From contig JALHLQ010000001.1 in the NCBI GenBank assembly GCA_022844485.1, forward strand, positions 372,001 to 436,000: 64,000 nt of DNA, read 5' to 3'. The translations under genes were made by a program, and so were the position numbers. The stretch's first letter is position 1. The number at the start of each line of letters is the position of its first letter. Origin of the DNA: Xanthobacteraceae bacterium (lineage in GTDB: Bacteria > Pseudomonadota > Alphaproteobacteria > Rhizobiales > Xanthobacteraceae). Below are positions 63,082 to 64,000 of this stretch, one piece after another. Below the pieces are notes generated by a model. The model was not told where the DNA came from, made no database searches, and was given only the letters and a program-made list of their open reading frames with translations.

Positions 63082-64000
63082 GTGCAGTACGTTTCGACCC
63101 GGGGCGAAGCGCCTCCACTGGATTTCGTTGACGTGATGCTCGCGGGGCTTGCCCGCGATGGTGGTCTCTATGTCCCTGAAATATCGCCTGTTTTAACGTC
63201 AGACCGGATCGCAAATTTGGCCGGACGCCCCTATGCGGAGGTGGCTTGCGAAGTGGTCGGGCCCTTTGTCGGCGAGGCTTTTTCTACCTCCGACCTGGGG
63301 CGCTTCGCCCGCGAAGCTTATGGTGCGTTCCGGCATCCTGGGGTTGCACCACTCGTACAGCTCAATCCGAGCACTTTCTTGCTGGAACTGTTTCATGGTC
63401 CGACGCTCGCCTTCAAGGACCTCGCCATGCAACTCCTGTCCCGCATGATGGACGAGGTGCTGCGCCGCCGGGGCCGGCGCCTGACCATTGTTGGCGCAAC
63501 CTCGGGCGATACGGGCGGGGCCGCAGTCGAAGCATTTCGCGGGCGCGAGCAGGTGGACGTTTTTGTGCTGTTCCCCAAGGGGCGCATCTCGGATGTGCAA
63601 CGCCGCATGATGACGACGGCTGACGAGCCGAACGTTCACGCGGTCGCTATTGAAGGCACCTTTGATGATTGCCAGGCGCTGGTGAAGGGACTGTTCAATC
63701 ATCATGCCTTCCGCGACCGCGTTGCGCTCTCCGGCGTCAATTCGATCAACTGGGCGCGCATCGTGGCGCAGGTCGTCTACTATTTCACGTCTGCGGTTGC
63801 GATCGGGGCGCCGCACAGGAAAGTCGCCTTTACCGTTCCGACCGGCAATTTTGGGGATGTCTTTGCCGGCTACGTCGCCGCGCGCATGGGCCTTCCGATC
63901 GACCGCCTGGTTGTCGCAACGAACGTCAACGACATTCTCGTGCGGACACTCGCGACCGGGACCTATGAAATCCGGAATGTGATCCCGACGGCGTCGCCTT
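63082..64000 (+). CDS. thrC: Threonine synthase, 3' end cut by window edge
   Basis: The frame from GTG at 63082 (QYVSTRGEAPPLDFVDVMLA) is open to the right edge, giving 306 of roughly 460-470 residues. PLP Lys in FHGPTLAFKDLAMQLL, phosphate loop GATSGDTGGAAVEAFRG, and later GNFGDVFAGYVAARMGLP match the long ThrC type. It converts O-phosphohomoserine to threonine. GAGGG lies 6 nt before the GTG. Confidence 0.95.
   Translation, partial: MQYVSTRGEAPPLDFVDVMLAGLARDGGLYVPEISPVLTSDRIANLAGRPYAEVACEVVGPFVGEAFSTSDLGRFAREAYGAFRHPGVAPLVQLNPSTFLLELFHGPTLAFKDLAMQLLSRMMDEVLRRRGRRLTIVGATSGDTGGAAVEAFRGREQVDVFVLFPKGRISDVQRRMMTTADEPNVHAVAIEGTFDDCQALVKGLFNHHAFRDRVALSGVNSINWARIVAQVVYYFTSAVAIGAPHRKVAFTVPTGNFGDVFAGYVAARMGLPIDRLVVATNVNDILVRTLATGTYEIRNVIPTASP

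Overview
The window is a stretch of high-GC bacterial chromosome, most likely from an alphaproteobacterium of the order Hyphomicrobiales (Rhizobiales). The evidence is a GcrA cell-cycle regulator, a SAM-II (SAM_alpha) type riboswitch ahead of metZ, a class I lysyl-tRNA synthetase, a long two-domain dCTP deaminase, a PodJ-like polarity protein, a plant-type glutamate-cysteine ligase and an aa3 oxidase cluster in the order ctaC-ctaD-ctaB-small protein-ctaG-ctaE-SURF1-thrC. I cannot place it to genus. I see no insertion sequence, integrase, prophage, CRISPR array or rRNA. It reads as core chromosome with nearly continuous, often translationally coupled genes. Layout: 1-4.8 kb holds the end of a PhoB-type regulator, gcrA (minus), then argD-argF-hslO. 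4.9-8.2 kb holds apaG (minus) and an OpgC-like acyltransferase with two secreted SGNH-fold paralogs. 8.2-11.5 kb holds metZ (minus) behind a promoter, SAM-II riboswitch and terminator, then dcd and a bacterial voltage-gated channel. 11.6-16 kb holds tRNA-Gly(CCC), a WaaG-like glycosyltransferase, a small membrane protein, SCO1, an FAD oxidoreductase and a VOC protein. 16-22 kb is a peptide-type ABC importer (binding protein, two permeases, fused ATPase) plus a separate polar amino-acid-type binding protein. 22-25 kb holds lysK, an S24-type repressor, DUF952 and DUF6460 genes. 25.2-32.3 kb is a ligase-associated DNA repair cluster: ATP-dependent ligase and MBL exonuclease on minus, then a TPR methyltransferase, Lhr-like helicase and PdeM nuclease on plus. 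32.3-37 kb holds a TIGR02186/TSUP pair and a PodJ-like SEL1 protein. 37.2-45.3 kb is a MerR-controlled beta-oxidation operon: FadE, GFA protein, FlK-like thioesterase, a second acyl-CoA dehydrogenase, thiolase and a FadB/J bifunctional enzyme, closed by a strong terminator. 45.3-54.5 kb holds an MFS transporter, gshA, ybaK, a DMT transporter, a LysR regulator divergent from a DUF1127 gene, a DUF937 gene, a Kef-type antiporter and a tandem PAN-domain secreted protein. 54.5-64 kb holds tldD and ialB (minus), the cytochrome oxidase cluster, SURF1 and the start of thrC, cut by the right edge. I did not find a clear new multi-gene system. The items most worth following are the SGNH pair in which one member has lost the catalytic Asn and Asp/His, the compact promoter-riboswitch-terminator unit of metZ, a CtrA-box-like site ahead of the PodJ-like gene, a MerR operator, and several unexplained dyads in intergenic DNA. 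Start codons were chosen from family N-termini, Shine-Dalgarno spacing, stop-start overlaps and, for argD, a promoter that rules out the upstream start.
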